A stretch of 64,000 nt of DNA from an uncultured Clostridia bacterium. GTDB lineage: Bacteria > Bacillota > Clostridia > Lachnospirales > Anaerotignaceae. A program made the translations under genes and the position numbers. Shown here one piece after another: positions 55,090 to 64,000 of this stretch. Location of the stretch: the NCBI GenBank assembly GCA_944383885.1, contig CALWRF010000018.1, positions 1 to 64,000 of the forward strand. The letters run 5' to 3'. The first letter of the stretch is position 1. Each line of letters starts with the position of its first letter. A model generated the notes under the pieces. It ran no database searches. It saw nothing but the letters and a program-made list of their open reading frames with translations, and was not told the DNA's origin.

Positions 55090-56208
55090 TTAGTGCATAC
55101 CTTGTATAATGCCGCAAATCCTTTTTACATTATCTATTCCTAAATCAGGATAAATTGGCAAAGTCAAAACTCTATCTGAAACATATTTTGCTATTGGTAA
55201 ACTATCAGTATTAAATTTATCTTTATAACATTCAAATTCTGTAACCAACGGATAAAAATATTTTCTTGAATAAATATTATTTGATTCAAGCTCCTTAAAT
55301 ACATCATCTCTTGTAAAACCTGTTTGATTTTCATCAATAACTATAGGAAAATATGCATAATTGTCCTTAATTCCCAGTTTTTTATTATTATTATAATTTA
55401 TAGTTTTTATACCATTAACCTTGCTTAACAATTCAACATAGTACTGACAGAGCTTTTCTCTTTTCTCAATATTTTTATCAACATAATCCAAATTACAACT
55501 TCCCATTGCTGCTGCAAATTCATTCATTTTTGCATTTAAGCCTACAGAAATAACACTTTCAGGTCCTTCTATTCCAAAATTTCTTAAATTTTTTAAATCT
55601 CTGCTGTATATATCATCTTTATATATAACAGCCCCTCCTTCGATAGAGTTAAATACTTTTGTCGCATGAAAAGAAAACATTGATGCATCTCCAAAGTTAC
55701 ATATTGATTCACCATTTATAGTAACTCCAAATGCATGAGCTGCATCAAATATAAGTTTTAAATTATATTTATTAGCTATAGAGCTTAATTTTTTTATATC
55801 GCAAGGTTGACCATATACATGAACTGCAAGTATAGCGGTAGTCTTTTCTGATATCAAAGATTCAATTTTATCGCTATCTATTGTATAGTTTGTTTCATTA
55901 ATATCGCAAAAAACAGGCTTAATCCCGTTCATTACTATTGCATGAGTTGTTGAAGCAAATGTAAAAGGTGTTGTAATAACTTCTCCTTTCAATTGCAACG
56001 CTTTTATTATTATATCAAGAGCCATATGCCCATTTACATAAAGTTCAAGATTTTTGCACCCCAAGTATTTTTTTAATTTATCTTCAAATTCATTATAGAT
56101 TACTCCATTATTTGTCAACCAATGTGTTTTCCATAATTGTTCTATTTTTTTAAAATATTCTTCTTTTGGAGGAAGCGAAGATTTCGTCACTAAAATTTTA
56201 TCATTCAT
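55090..56208 (-). CDS. DegT/DnrJ/EryC1/StrS-family sugar aminotransferase
   Basis: 372 residues. A PLP enzyme that aminates a keto group on a nucleotide-linked sugar. Blocks: LTNNGVIYNEFEDKLKKYLG, GEVITTPFTFASTTHAIVMNG, LIFDAAHAFG, SMFSFHATKVFNSIEGGAV (PLP lysine in HATKVF) and NAKMNEFAAAMGSCNL. I take the ATG at 56206-56208, with GAGGTG upstream. It lies 21 bases after the ABC ATPase stop and feeds the glycosyltransferases beyond. Confidence 0.9.
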   Translation of the reverse strand: MNDKILVTKSSLPPKEEYFKKIEQLWKTHWLTNNGVIYNEFEDKLKKYLGCKNLELYVNGHMALDIIIKALQLKGEVITTPFTFASTTHAIVMNGIKPVFCDINETNYTIDSDKIESLISEKTTAILAVHVYGQPCDIKKLSSIANKYNLKLIFDAAHAFGVTINGESICNFGDASMFSFHATKVFNSIEGGAVIYKDDIYSRDLKNLRNFGIEGPESVISVGLNAKMNEFAAAMGSCNLDYVDKNIEKREKLCQYYVELLSKVNGIKTINYNNNKKLGIKDNYAYFPIVIDENQTGFTRDDVFKELESNNIYSRKYFYPLVTEFECYKDKFNTDSLPIAKYVSDRVLTLPIYPDLGIDNVKRICGIIQGMH

Positions 56209-56229
56209 TTTCAACACCTCAAATTTAAT

Positions 56230-56955
56230 TTAAAACAAAAAATTTCGATAAGTCTCACAAACAAATTTAGTTTCTCCAAACATTTTTACTTTTCCATGAT
56301 CAAGCCATAAAACCTTATCACACATTTTTTCAATTTGATCTATACTGTGTGAAACAAATAAAACTGTTGTTCCACCACCCATAAGTTCAAGCATTTTTTT
56401 TGAACTTTTATTTTGGAATTTGCTATCGCCAACTGAGAGAATTTCATCAACAATCATTATTTCCGGGTTTACTTCTGTAGCTATAGAAAATGCTAGTCTC
56501 ATTAGCATACCAGAAGAATAATTTCGTATTGGTTCATATATAAAGTCTCCTAATTCAGAAAAATCTATAATACTTTGTTTTTTGCTTTCAACATATTCTT
56601 TGGTATAACCAAGAATTGCTCCATTAAGATATATGTTTTCTTCACCAGTAAGTTCAAAATCAAAACCACTTCCTAGTTCCAACATAGGAACAATATTACC
56701 ATACACCTTCACTTCACCAACCGTTGGTTTCATTATACCAGATATTATTTTTAGCAGTGTACTTTTTCCTGATCCATTTTCACCTATAATACCTATAACT
56801 TCTCCTTTATTAACACTAAAGCTAACATTTTTCAAAGCCCAAAATTCTTGAACTTTATTTTTCCTTTTATAAAAAGTAACAATAGTTTCCTTCAAACTAT
56901 TAACTCTGTTCTGAGACATTTTAAATTTCATTCCTACATTCTTAACCTCTATCAT
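56230..56955 (-). CDS. Polysaccharide/teichoic acid export ABC transporter ATPase
   Basis: 241 residues, only the ATPase domain (no C-terminal glycan-binding part seen in Wzt of some species). Walker A IGIIGENGSGKSTLLKII near 53-62, signature NYSSGMLMRLAFSIATEV near 140, Walker B EIMIVDEILSVGD near 167. Matches TagH/RfbE-like proteins that power flipping of polymer lipid. It lies 26 bases after the permease gene. Confidence 0.92.
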   Translation of the reverse strand: MIEVKNVGMKFKMSQNRVNSLKETIVTFYKRKNKVQEFWALKNVSFSVNKGEVIGIIGENGSGKSTLLKIISGIMKPTVGEVKVYGNIVPMLELGSGFDFELTGEENIYLNGAILGYTKEYVESKKQSIIDFSELGDFIYEPIRNYSSGMLMRLAFSIATEVNPEIMIVDEILSVGDSKFQNKSSKKMLELMGGGTTVLFVSHSIDQIEKMCDKVLWLDHGKVKMFGETKFVCETYRNFLF

Positions 56956-56981
56956 AAAAACCTCTCAACATCATAAATTCA

Positions 56982-58421
56982 TCACAAATACATTATAAAT
57001 TTATCTTGCGTTTTCTTAAACACAAAAGATCCAAGCATAATAGATACAATTGAAAATATTATACAATATAAATATGCCTTAGGTTCAGGTGAAACCCCAT
57101 CAATTATAGCAATTCTGCTAAACCTTATAAAATGATACATTGGATTTAACTTAAATATAAAACTCAACTTTTCTGGCAATATTGTCTCTGGATAAAATAA
57201 AGGTGTAGCATACATCCATATTAAACTTATAACATTCCACAAAAATTGTGTGTCTCTAAAAAACACCATCGCAGATGAAAGAATAAACACCATTCCCAAA
57301 CAAAAAACAAACAATGTTATAATTGAAAATATTACTAGAAAGATAGAAAGAGAAAGTTCAAGACGTGTTATTAATATAACAATCATAAGCGGTATTAATG
57401 ATATCATTAAATTTATAAGTGATGAAACCACCCTAGTAAAAGGATATATATATTTAGGAACATACACTTTTGTTATCAAACCCGCATTTCCAACTATTGA
57501 TGTCAGACCCATAGAAACTGATTCTGTAAAAAATCCAAACATTACTATACCTATCATAAGATAAACAGGAAAATTAACTATATTGGATTTAAAAATCGTT
57601 GAAAATACTACATATTGAACAATCATTGTCAATAAAGGATTTAAAAAACTCCAGAAAAGTCCTAAAATAGATCTTTTGTACTTACCTTTAAAATCTCGCG
57701 AAACTAATTGCTTTATAAGAAAATTGTACTTATAAAATACTGTTATACACATTAGTAACAAACTGTTTTTATTATGATTAAATTTTCTATTTGCATTAAT
57801 AATATATAATACTAAAATAATACCTAATAATGTAGCAAAATATGGATAATATTCTCCAAATAAGAAATATTCTTCATAACCTAAAGAAAAACTTATTTCG
57901 CCATCTATTGGTGTATTATTAAGTATTAAGCCTGTACCATTTTTGGTAAATTCAGGATTATACCATAATGATATTGCATTACCAGTATAAGCTCCTTCAG
58001 ATTTAATTACTAATGAATATTTACCACTAGTATTAGTTAAATTAACTGCTTTATCTGATATTATTTCAAAAGGTTTATTATCTTCAAGTGATGAAACATC
58101 ATAGCTTTTACTATATAAAATATTTTTTGATTCGCCATCTATAATATCAATGAATATTTCACCGCTATTTGATCTATTATATGTTGTAGGATATATAACA
58201 AAAGAAGTTATACTGTCTTTATCAAGCAAAAAATCTTGTCTTATAATAGTTCCATCTGTAATCTCTCCAATAACTATTGGACCTGAAATTGGTTCTTCAT
58301 ATCCTCTTTGTAACTTAATACCATCACCAGCTATAAATTTAAATATGATTGCACACAAAATATAAACTAAGATTATTTTTATTCCAATTCTTTTAATCTC
58401 TATTTCATTAAACGGTTTCAT
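56982..58421 (-). CDS. ABC-2 type polysaccharide permease with an added exported N-terminal domain
   Basis: 479 residues; ordinary TagG/Wzm is about 260-280. The C-terminal part (about 225-479) is the normal ABC2 permease: KYNFLIKQLVSRDFKGKYKRS, LGLFWSFLNPLLTMIVQYVVFS, and NPMYHFIRFSRIAI. Before it, a first span (IKIILVYILCAIIFKFIA) leads to about 160 residues of beta-rich sequence (IVIGEITDGTIIRQDFLL, VIYPTTYNRSNSG, YSLVIKSEGAYTGNAISLWY) and then a second span (LLGIILVLYIINA). The added part lies outside the cell. Its start overlaps the rfbD end by 14 bases. A coupled exporter pair with the next gene. Confidence 0.87.
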   Translation of the reverse strand: MKPFNEIEIKRIGIKIILVYILCAIIFKFIAGDGIKLQRGYEEPISGPIVIGEITDGTIIRQDFLLDKDSITSFVIYPTTYNRSNSGEIFIDIIDGESKNILYSKSYDVSSLEDNKPFEIISDKAVNLTNTSGKYSLVIKSEGAYTGNAISLWYNPEFTKNGTGLILNNTPIDGEISFSLGYEEYFLFGEYYPYFATLLGIILVLYIINANRKFNHNKNSLLLMCITVFYKYNFLIKQLVSRDFKGKYKRSILGLFWSFLNPLLTMIVQYVVFSTIFKSNIVNFPVYLMIGIVMFGFFTESVSMGLTSIVGNAGLITKVYVPKYIYPFTRVVSSLINLMISLIPLMIVILITRLELSLSIFLVIFSIITLFVFCLGMVFILSSAMVFFRDTQFLWNVISLIWMYATPLFYPETILPEKLSFIFKLNPMYHFIRFSRIAIIDGVSPEPKAYLYCIIFSIVSIMLGSFVFKKTQDKFIMYL

Positions 58422-59262
58422 TCAACCTCACCTCATTCAAAAAAACTTTAAGCGAGTCTTTCCAATATGGAAGCGTATTAAATCCTGCTTCTAAAAGACA
58501 TTTTTTGTCAAGTTTTGAATTTAAAGGTCTTAAAGCTTTTGCATTATAATCCTTGGTTAATATAAAATTTATCTTATTATCATATCCCAAGTACTTAAAT
58601 ATTTCTTTAGCAAACTCTGCCCATGAGCAATATCCTTCATTTGTAGCATTATATATCCCATATTTTTCTGTAAACACCATGTCACATAAAAGCTTAGATA
58701 AATCTACAGAATATGTTGGAGAACCAATCTGATCACATACAATACTTATTTCATCTTTATATTTACCAATTTCTATCATTTTTTTCACAAAATTATTTCC
58801 ATTTATCCCATATACCCAAGATGTTCTTACAATAAAAAATTTAGTTATATACTTTTTAACAAAACTTTCTCCAGATAATTTGCTTTTTCCATATATATTT
58901 AAAGGCTTTGGAATACTTTTAGTAGTATAAACCCCTTCTAATTCACCAGAAAATACATAGTCAGTACTTATATAAATCATTTTTGCACCAATATCTTTAC
59001 ATGCTTCAGCAATAAACTTCGTTCCTAATGCATTAACCTTTTCACACAATTCTGGCTCATCTTCAGCTTTATCAACTGCCGTATATGCTGCACAATGAAT
59101 AATAGCTTCAGGTGACACATTTTTTATAAAATTTTTAGTTTTTTGCTCATCTGTAATATCAAAATCTTTTCTTCCAACACCAATACATTCAATATTCCTA
59201 TTTTTTAGTTCTTTTACTACATCATATCCAAGCTGTCCGTTTACACCGGTTACCAGTATCAT
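58408..59262 (-). CDS. rfbD: dTDP-4-dehydrorhamnose reductase
   Basis: 284 residues. The last step to dTDP-L-rhamnose, using NAD(P)H. Rossmann motif GVNGQLGYDV near residue 7, HCAAYTAVDKAEDE, ISTDYVFSGE, and the Tyr-Lys pair in NIYGKSKLSGE (YxxxK). ATG at 59260-59262 with GGAGG just upstream; an in-frame ATG four codons before is inside the site. Separated from rfbB by one glycosyltransferase gene. Confidence 0.95.
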   Translation of the reverse strand: MILVTGVNGQLGYDVVKELKNRNIECIGVGRKDFDITDEQKTKNFIKNVSPEAIIHCAAYTAVDKAEDEPELCEKVNALGTKFIAEACKDIGAKMIYISTDYVFSGELEGVYTTKSIPKPLNIYGKSKLSGESFVKKYITKFFIVRTSWVYGINGNNFVKKMIEIGKYKDEISIVCDQIGSPTYSVDLSKLLCDMVFTEKYGIYNATNEGYCSWAEFAKEIFKYLGYDNKINFILTKDYNAKALRPLNSKLDKKCLLEAGFNTLPYWKDSLKVFLNEVRLNETV

Positions 59263-59324
59263 AATGTCCTCCAAAGTTAATTTTAAATTTTTAAACTGTA
59301 TTTAAGTAGCCTAATCTTATATAA

Positions 59325-60251
59325 TCAGCAAAACATAAACTGAGCGACTACTCTAAAAAAACCATTTTTAAATGTTTTATATTTAAAAAACACATTTAAC
59401 TTCTTCAATTTTGACGAATAATTCAGCATAGAATATTCTCTTAGGAACTCTTTTTCATCATCCAATAACATATAATTATAAGTACGCAAAAAAGTTTCCG
59501 ACTGTTTAAATGTTTCATAAATTGCGTTTTTTATTAAATTTGATTTAAATGTATAAGTTAAAACAAATTTAAGCGACTTCATATTATGAACGCCTACAGA
59601 ATTATCACCATGCTGTCTATAAAGAACTGTTTGTTCATCACAATGTTCAATTATACCAAAAGCAGAAGCTGTTAATGCCAGCCACCAGTCATGCATAACT
59701 ATAAAGCCTTTTGGATATTTGGTTAAATCCGCCAAAGTTTTATTATACATAGCTGTACACCCTGTAACTATATTTTGAATGATTAAATTGTTAAGTTTTG
59801 TTTTGTCATAGTTTGCACATAGATAATTTTTAGAGGATTCTGATATTTCAGCTAAGTTTGTATCTACAATTTTTAAGTCTGTGTGAACAAGCAACGGTGT
59901 AAATTTTCCATACTTTTTTTCAAGCTCAACCATCTTTTTAAGAGTAATTTCTATTTTATTAGGAAGCCATACATCATCTTGGTCACAAAGCATTATATAA
60001 TCATCTTTATGCTCAATCATCATATTGATAAAATTATATTTTGCACTGCCTGAATTTTTTTCATTCCTTGTAACTTTAATTTTATCAGGATACTTTTTTT
60101 CATAATCTTTAGAAATTTTAAATGTATTGTCAGTTGAGCAGTCATCATTAATATATAAACGAAAGTTTTGCTCCGTTTGATTTAATATTGACTCTATTTG
60201 TTCAGCTATATATTTTTCCCCATTGTATGATGCAAGTAAAATTGAAATCAC
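59325..60251 (-). CDS. Family 2 glycosyltransferase (rhamnosyltransferase candidate)
   Basis: 308 residues from a GTG start at 60249-60251 with GAGGG upstream. ISILLASYNGEKYIAEQIESIL, FRLYINDDCSTDNTF, IMLCDQDDVWLPNKIE (DxD) and CTAMYNKTLADLT, MHDWWLALTASAFG are typical of rhamnosyltransferase-like GT2 enzymes. Placed between rfbB and rfbD, it probably uses dTDP-rhamnose, but the donor is inferred. Confidence 0.85.
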   Translation of the reverse strand: MISILLASYNGEKYIAEQIESILNQTEQNFRLYINDDCSTDNTFKISKDYEKKYPDKIKVTRNEKNSGSAKYNFINMMIEHKDDYIMLCDQDDVWLPNKIEITLKKMVELEKKYGKFTPLLVHTDLKIVDTNLAEISESSKNYLCANYDKTKLNNLIIQNIVTGCTAMYNKTLADLTKYPKGFIVMHDWWLALTASAFGIIEHCDEQTVLYRQHGDNSVGVHNMKSLKFVLTYTFKSNLIKNAIYETFKQSETFLRTYNYMLLDDEKEFLREYSMLNYSSKLKKLNVFFKYKTFKNGFFRVVAQFMFC

Positions 60252-60312
60252 GTCGTTATTACCCTCTAAAAATTAAATCACTTAACTTAAAATTACAGAA
60301 AATATTTATTTT

Positions 60313-61332
60313 TTATCTTTTACTGTACATTTTTTCATAATACTTCTGGTACTCTCCACTTATTATATTTTCCCACCATTTTTTGTTATCAAGATACCAT
60401 TTTATCGTCTTTTTAATTCCTTCATCAAAAGTAGTCGCAGGCTCCCATCCAAGCTCGTTTTTAATTTTAGTCGGGTCAATGGCATATCTCATATCATGTC
60501 CAGGTCTGTCTGTTACATAAGTAATTAAATCCTCGCTTTTTCCAAGAGCATTAATTATTGTTTTTACAACCTGTAAATTTGTTCTTTCATTGTGTCCGCC
60601 TATATTGTAAACTTCTCCGGCTTTTCCGTTATGAATTATAAGGTCAATAGCTGCGCAGTGGTCTTCAACATAAAGCCAGTCCCTCACATTCTCACCTTTT
60701 CCATAAACAGGTACAGTTTTATCATTAAGCACATTGGCTATAACAAGTGGTATAAGCTTTTCTGGAAAATGATAAGGTCCATAATTATTTGAACACCTTG
60801 AAATAGTTACTGGCAGCTTATAAGTTCTTCCGTAAGCCTGTACAAGAAGGTCCGCCGAAGCCTTTGACGCTGAATATGGACTTGATGTGTGTATAGGTGT
60901 TTCTTCTGTAAAGAATAAATCTGTTCTATCTAAAGGCAAATCGCCGTATACTTCATCAGTTGAAACCTGATGGTATCTCTTAATTCCATATTTTCTGCAT
61001 GCGTCAAGAAGCACACTTGTTCCAATAACATTTGTTCTTAAAAAAATCTCCGGATTTTCAATAGAACGGTCAACATGACTTTCAGCAGCAAAATTTACAA
61101 TTACATCTGGCTTCTCAGTTTCAAAAAGGCTGTAAACCGCTTTTCTGTCAGCTATATCACCTTTAACAAACATAAAATTTTCTTTATTCATTACAGGCTC
61201 AAGTGTTTCCACATTTCCTGCGTATGTTAAAGCATCAAGGCATATTATTTTATAATCAGGATATTTATTTACCATATAGTGAACAAAGTTTCCACCTATA
61301 AAACCAGCTCCACCGGTAACTATAATTTTCAT
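60313..61332 (-). CDS. rfbB: dTDP-glucose 4,6-dehydratase
   Basis: 339 residues. NAD-dependent: KIIVTGGAGFIGGNFVHYMV, the catalytic region HQVSTDEVYGDLP, and YSASKASADLLVQAYGRTY (YxxxK). YGPYHFPEKLIPLVI and IGGHNERTNLQVV follow. Converts dTDP-glucose to the 4-keto-6-deoxy form. Its start overlaps the rfbC stop by four bases. Confidence 0.96.
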   Translation of the reverse strand: MKIIVTGGAGFIGGNFVHYMVNKYPDYKIICLDALTYAGNVETLEPVMNKENFMFVKGDIADRKAVYSLFETEKPDVIVNFAAESHVDRSIENPEIFLRTNVIGTSVLLDACRKYGIKRYHQVSTDEVYGDLPLDRTDLFFTEETPIHTSSPYSASKASADLLVQAYGRTYKLPVTISRCSNNYGPYHFPEKLIPLVIANVLNDKTVPVYGKGENVRDWLYVEDHCAAIDLIIHNGKAGEVYNIGGHNERTNLQVVKTIINALGKSEDLITYVTDRPGHDMRYAIDPTKIKNELGWEPATTFDEGIKKTIKWYLDNKKWWENIISGEYQKYYEKMYSKR

Positions 61333-61895
61333 TTTTTCACCTCATAAGTAAAGTATTCAAACTTATTATCATCAAACATAGGCGCTGCCGCATCTTTATC
61401 AGAAACAATAGGGTTATCAATTCCCCAGTTAACACCTATCTCAGGGTCATTCCAACGAATACTTCCTTCACTTTCAAAGCAGTATAAATTATCTGCTTTG
61501 TATAAAAATTCTACTTCGTCAGTAAGCGTTACAAAGCCATGAGCAAACCCTCTTGGTATTATCATTTGGTGTTTATTTTCTGCTGAAAGCTCTACCGCAA
61601 CCCATTTTTTATAAGTAGGCGAACCTTTTCTTATGTCCACAGCAACATCTAAAACAGCGCCCTTAGTGCATCGTACAAGTTTCGCCTGTGAATGTTCCCC
61701 CTTTTGAAAATGAAGACCTCTTATAGTTCCTTTAGTAGATGAATAAGACTGGTTGTCCTGAACAAAGTCATAATATAAGCCGGCTTCTTCCATCTTCTTT
61801 TTAGACCAGCTTTCAAAAAAATATCCGCGTTTATCTCCAAAAACATCCGGCTCTATTATATAAACATCTAACACATCTGTTTTTATAACATTCAT
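61329..61895 (-). CDS. rfbC: dTDP-4-dehydrorhamnose 3,5-epimerase
   Basis: 188 residues. Cupin-type epimerase: EPDVFGDKRGYFFESWS, FVQDNQSYSSTKGTIRGLHFQ (catalytic His), AVLDVAVDIRKGSPTY and PRGFAHGFVTL. AAGGAG precedes the ATG. It lies between rfbA and rfbB, in the usual rml order A-C-B. Confidence 0.95.
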   Translation of the reverse strand: MNVIKTDVLDVYIIEPDVFGDKRGYFFESWSKKKMEEAGLYYDFVQDNQSYSSTKGTIRGLHFQKGEHSQAKLVRCTKGAVLDVAVDIRKGSPTYKKWVAVELSAENKHQMIIPRGFAHGFVTLTDEVEFLYKADNLYCFESEGSIRWNDPEIGVNWGIDNPIVSDKDAAAPMFDDNKFEYFTYEVKK

Positions 61896-61907
61896 TATTA
61901 ACTCTCC

Positions 61908-62786
61908 TTAATAAATAATCCTGCCTTCTGCTACTTTCATAAGATGCTTGCCGTAATCAGACTTTCCGTAAAGCTTTGCTGACTCAAGCAGTTTTTCTTT
62001 AGATATCCAATTATTTCTGTATGCTATTTCTTCAACAGCTGAAATTTTAATTCCCTGTCTTTTTTCTATAACTCGTACAAACTCAGTAGCATCAGCAAGT
62101 GCATCCATTGTTCCAGTATCAAGCCATGCATAGCCTCTGCCGAGGGTTACTACATTAAGAGTTCCATCTTCAAGATACATTTTATTAAGGTCCGTTATTT
62201 CAAGTTCTCCTCTTGCTGATGGCTTAACTTTTTTTGCAAACTCACTTACTCTGCTGTCATAAAAATATAAGCCTGTTACGCAGTAGTTTGATTTTGGCTT
62301 TTCTGGTTTCTCCTCTATAGAAACAGCCTTTCCATTTTCATCAAACTCAACTATTCCAAATCTTTCAGGGTCATCAACATAGTATCCAAAAACTGTTGCG
62401 CCTACTTTTCTTTCAGCCGCTTCTTTAAGGTTTTTAGTAAGTCCGTTTCCATAAAAAATATTGTCGCCAAGTATCATTGCGCAGCTGTCACCATCTATAA
62501 ATTTTTCACCTATTATAAAAGCCTGTGCCAATCCATCAGGTGATGGCTGTTCAGCATAACTAAGTCTTATTCCAAATTTCGAGCCATCACCTAAAAGTTT
62601 TTTAAAATTATGCAAATCAACTGGGGTTGAAATTATAAGTATATCCCTTATCCCAGCTAACATAAGTGTTGAAAGCGGGTAATATATCATCGGCTTGTCA
62701 TATACTGGTAAAAGCTGTTTAGACGTTACCATTGTAAGCGGATAAAGCCTTGTTCCCGAACCTCCGGCTAATATAATTCCCTTCAT
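61908..62786 (-). CDS. rfbA: Glucose-1-phosphate thymidylyltransferase
   Basis: 292 residues. Starts [19 protein letters not shown] (nucleotide and Mg site), [51 protein letters not shown] and [14 protein letters not shown]. First step of the rhamnose pathway. The start is 62 bases after the upstream glycosyltransferase stop; GGGGTG lies upstream. Confidence 0.97.
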   Translation of the reverse strand: MKGIILAGGSGTRLYPLTMVTSKQLLPVYDKPMIYYPLSTLMLAGIRDILIISTPVDLHNFKKLLGDGSKFGIRLSYAEQPSPDGLAQAFIIGEKFIDGDSCAMILGDNIFYGNGLTKNLKEAAERKVGATVFGYYVDDPERFGIVEFDENGKAVSIEEKPEKPKSNYCVTGLYFYDSRVSEFAKKVKPSARGELEITDLNKMYLEDGTLNVVTLGRGYAWLDTGTMDALADATEFVRVIEKRQGIKISAVEEIAYRNNWISKEKLLESAKLYGKSDYGKHLMKVAEGRIIY

Positions 62787-62848
62787 AATAATGCTACACC
62801 CCGTTCATATTTAATAAACAACTAATTATACCACATAAAATTATTATT

Positions 62849-63967
62849 TCAAATATAATTACCAGTTATTTCTTCAATAATCGACTCCATATCTAATATT
62901 ATTTTCTTTAAATCATACTTTTCTGATTCTTTTTTATTATATTCACCAAATAATTTTCTTAAATTCGGATTTTGATATAAAAAATCTATATAATAACTCA
63001 TTTTATTTATATCCAATGGATTTACCAAATAACCTCCATTCTCATTTATCAAATCCCTGTTTCCTCTGATGTCAGAACAAATAACTGGCAGACCTGATGC
63101 CATTGCTTCAATTACCGAAACAGGCAGACCTTCTTGAAAACTTGGAAATAAAAATACATCTGCAGCTTTCATAATTTCGTTTACATCTTTTCTGAAACCA
63201 CAAAAAATAATTCTTTGTTCTAAATTTAAGTCTTTTGTAAGTTTTCTTAATCTAAATTCATTTTTTCCCCGACCACAAATTACTAATACAATATTTTTAT
63301 TTTTGCATTTACCAATAGCTTTAATTGCAGAATTTTGATTTTTTCTATTTATTAATTCACCTACATTCAAAACAACAAAAGCATTTTCTGGTATTCCCAA
63401 TTCTTGTTTTTTAGAAAGTACATCAATATTTGTGATTTTTATTCGGTCTAAATCAGCTCCTATTCCATAAAGCAGATATACTTTTCCATTTTTTCTAAGT
63501 TTAAACTTTTTAGCTGCTTCATAATCCTCTTTATTAATTGTAATTAAGCAATCAGTACAATGAGCAAGTATTTTTTCAATATTTTTGAATAAAAATGCGT
63601 TAATAAACGGAGCACCTTTATAAAAATGAAATCCATGCGCCATATATATAACAGGTTTTGTATTAGTAATATAAGCTGCTATCCTTGTTACAACACCGCC
63701 CATAGGCGTATGACACATAACTAAGTCATACTTATTTTTTTTCATAAGCCGAATCATTTGAATTATAGCAAACACATTACTGACACTAAAAGGAGATCTT
63801 TTAATTGATACAGAGTACTCATTTGATGCAAAGGGAACCTTTTCATCTCCATTTGTTACTACATCAACAATCCAACCTTTTTTTATAAACATTTTTATAT
63901 ATGGAATATGAAAAACATTTATATGCCCTTTGGCAGTTGTCGCAGCAATCAATACTTTTTTACTCAT
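62849..63967 (-). CDS. Family 4 glycosyltransferase
   Basis: 372 residues. GT-B fold: N-terminal KVLIAATTAKGHINVFHIPYI, a donor-side VVLNVGELINRKNQNSAIKA and VLVICGRGKNEFRL, then AADVFLFPSFQEGLPVSVIEAMASGLPVI with the E-x7-E pattern, and NENGGYLVNP. It resembles EpsD-type enzymes that add early sugars on the lipid carrier. It is the most upstream gene of the cluster in this window; the real start of the operon is beyond the right edge. Confidence 0.9.
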   Translation of the reverse strand: MSKKVLIAATTAKGHINVFHIPYIKMFIKKGWIVDVVTNGDEKVPFASNEYSVSIKRSPFSVSNVFAIIQMIRLMKKNKYDLVMCHTPMGGVVTRIAAYITNTKPVIYMAHGFHFYKGAPFINAFLFKNIEKILAHCTDCLITINKEDYEAAKKFKLRKNGKVYLLYGIGADLDRIKITNIDVLSKKQELGIPENAFVVLNVGELINRKNQNSAIKAIGKCKNKNIVLVICGRGKNEFRLRKLTKDLNLEQRIIFCGFRKDVNEIMKAADVFLFPSFQEGLPVSVIEAMASGLPVICSDIRGNRDLINENGGYLVNPLDINKMSYYIDFLYQNPNLRKLFGEYNKKESEKYDLKKIILDMESIIEEITGNYI

Positions 63968-64000
63968 AATCAGCCTTTCCTAAATAATAAAACTTAATAG

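Overview
The window looks like a chromosomal segment of an AT-rich, spore-forming anaerobic Clostridia (probably Lachnospirales or a close relative). The support is SpoIIP (sporulation), the SCIFF peptide with its radical-SAM maturase next to secDF, Gram-positive AGGAGG ribosome sites throughout, rho-independent terminators, a TTGACA/TATAAT promoter style, and Fe-S-dependent serine and cysteine lyases. No tRNA, rRNA or CRISPR array was seen.

Layout. (1) 1-1400: a mobile-element scar. Three imperfect direct repeats, each carrying the last codons of lepA (Leu-Glu-Glu-Ser-stop), sit in tandem downstream of lepA. They bracket one DUF3846-type gene that runs off the left edge and a decayed second copy of its 5' end; this looks like repeated integration at the lepA 3' end. 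(2) 1.4-19.9 kb: core genes: lepA, spoIIP, nucleoside salvage (pdp, deoB), ychF, a zinc acylase/carboxypeptidase-like gene, lepB, rplS, apt, recJ, secD/secF, and the SCIFF locus (scfA, scfB, a TIGR04086-like membrane protein), then PHP phosphoesterase and flavin-reductase genes. (3) 20-24.8 kb: the spermidine/putrescine operon (XRE-cupin regulator, potA, potB, potC, potD); PotA carries two surface-protein-like repeats inserted in its C-terminal domain. (4) 25-30.5 kb: a small membrane protein, a HAD phosphatase, murI, ddl and a FUSC-family membrane protein. (5) 31-41 kb: a catabolic island. Two paralogous GntR regulators flank an L-cysteine-desulfidase-family gene, and a MarR regulator converges on a five-gene operon dctPQM, L-serine dehydratase and an octopine/nopaline-dehydrogenase-family gene. 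That operon has a clear promoter and a 16-bp palindromic operator candidate.

(6) 41.7-64 kb: one long leftward cell-surface polysaccharide cluster that begins beyond the right edge. It makes dTDP-rhamnose (rfbA, rfbC, rfbB, rfbD) and has several glycosyltransferases, an ABC-type exporter (ATPase plus a permease with an extra exported domain), a sugar aminotransferase, an acetyltransferase, and a methyltransferase-glycosyltransferase with a heptad-repeat tail. It ends with a sulfatase-like membrane enzyme, a two-domain anchored protein, a YidC-like insertase fused to a CDP-glycerol glycerophosphotransferase-like domain, a frameshifted formyltransferase, a GNAT protein, a nucleotidyltransferase-aminotransferase fusion and a 69-residue membrane protein.

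The parts of region 6 suggest a rhamnose-containing, ABC-exported wall glycopolymer that may be capped or length-controlled by the coiled-coil enzyme and decorated by phospho-linked groups from the nucleotidyltransferase and TagF-like genes. The unusual fusions (YidC-TagF, permease with an exported domain, methyltransferase-glycosyltransferase-coiled coil) and the TRAP/opine-dehydrogenase/serine-dehydratase operon are the best candidates for undescribed biology. All functional links are inferred from sequence families and gene order.
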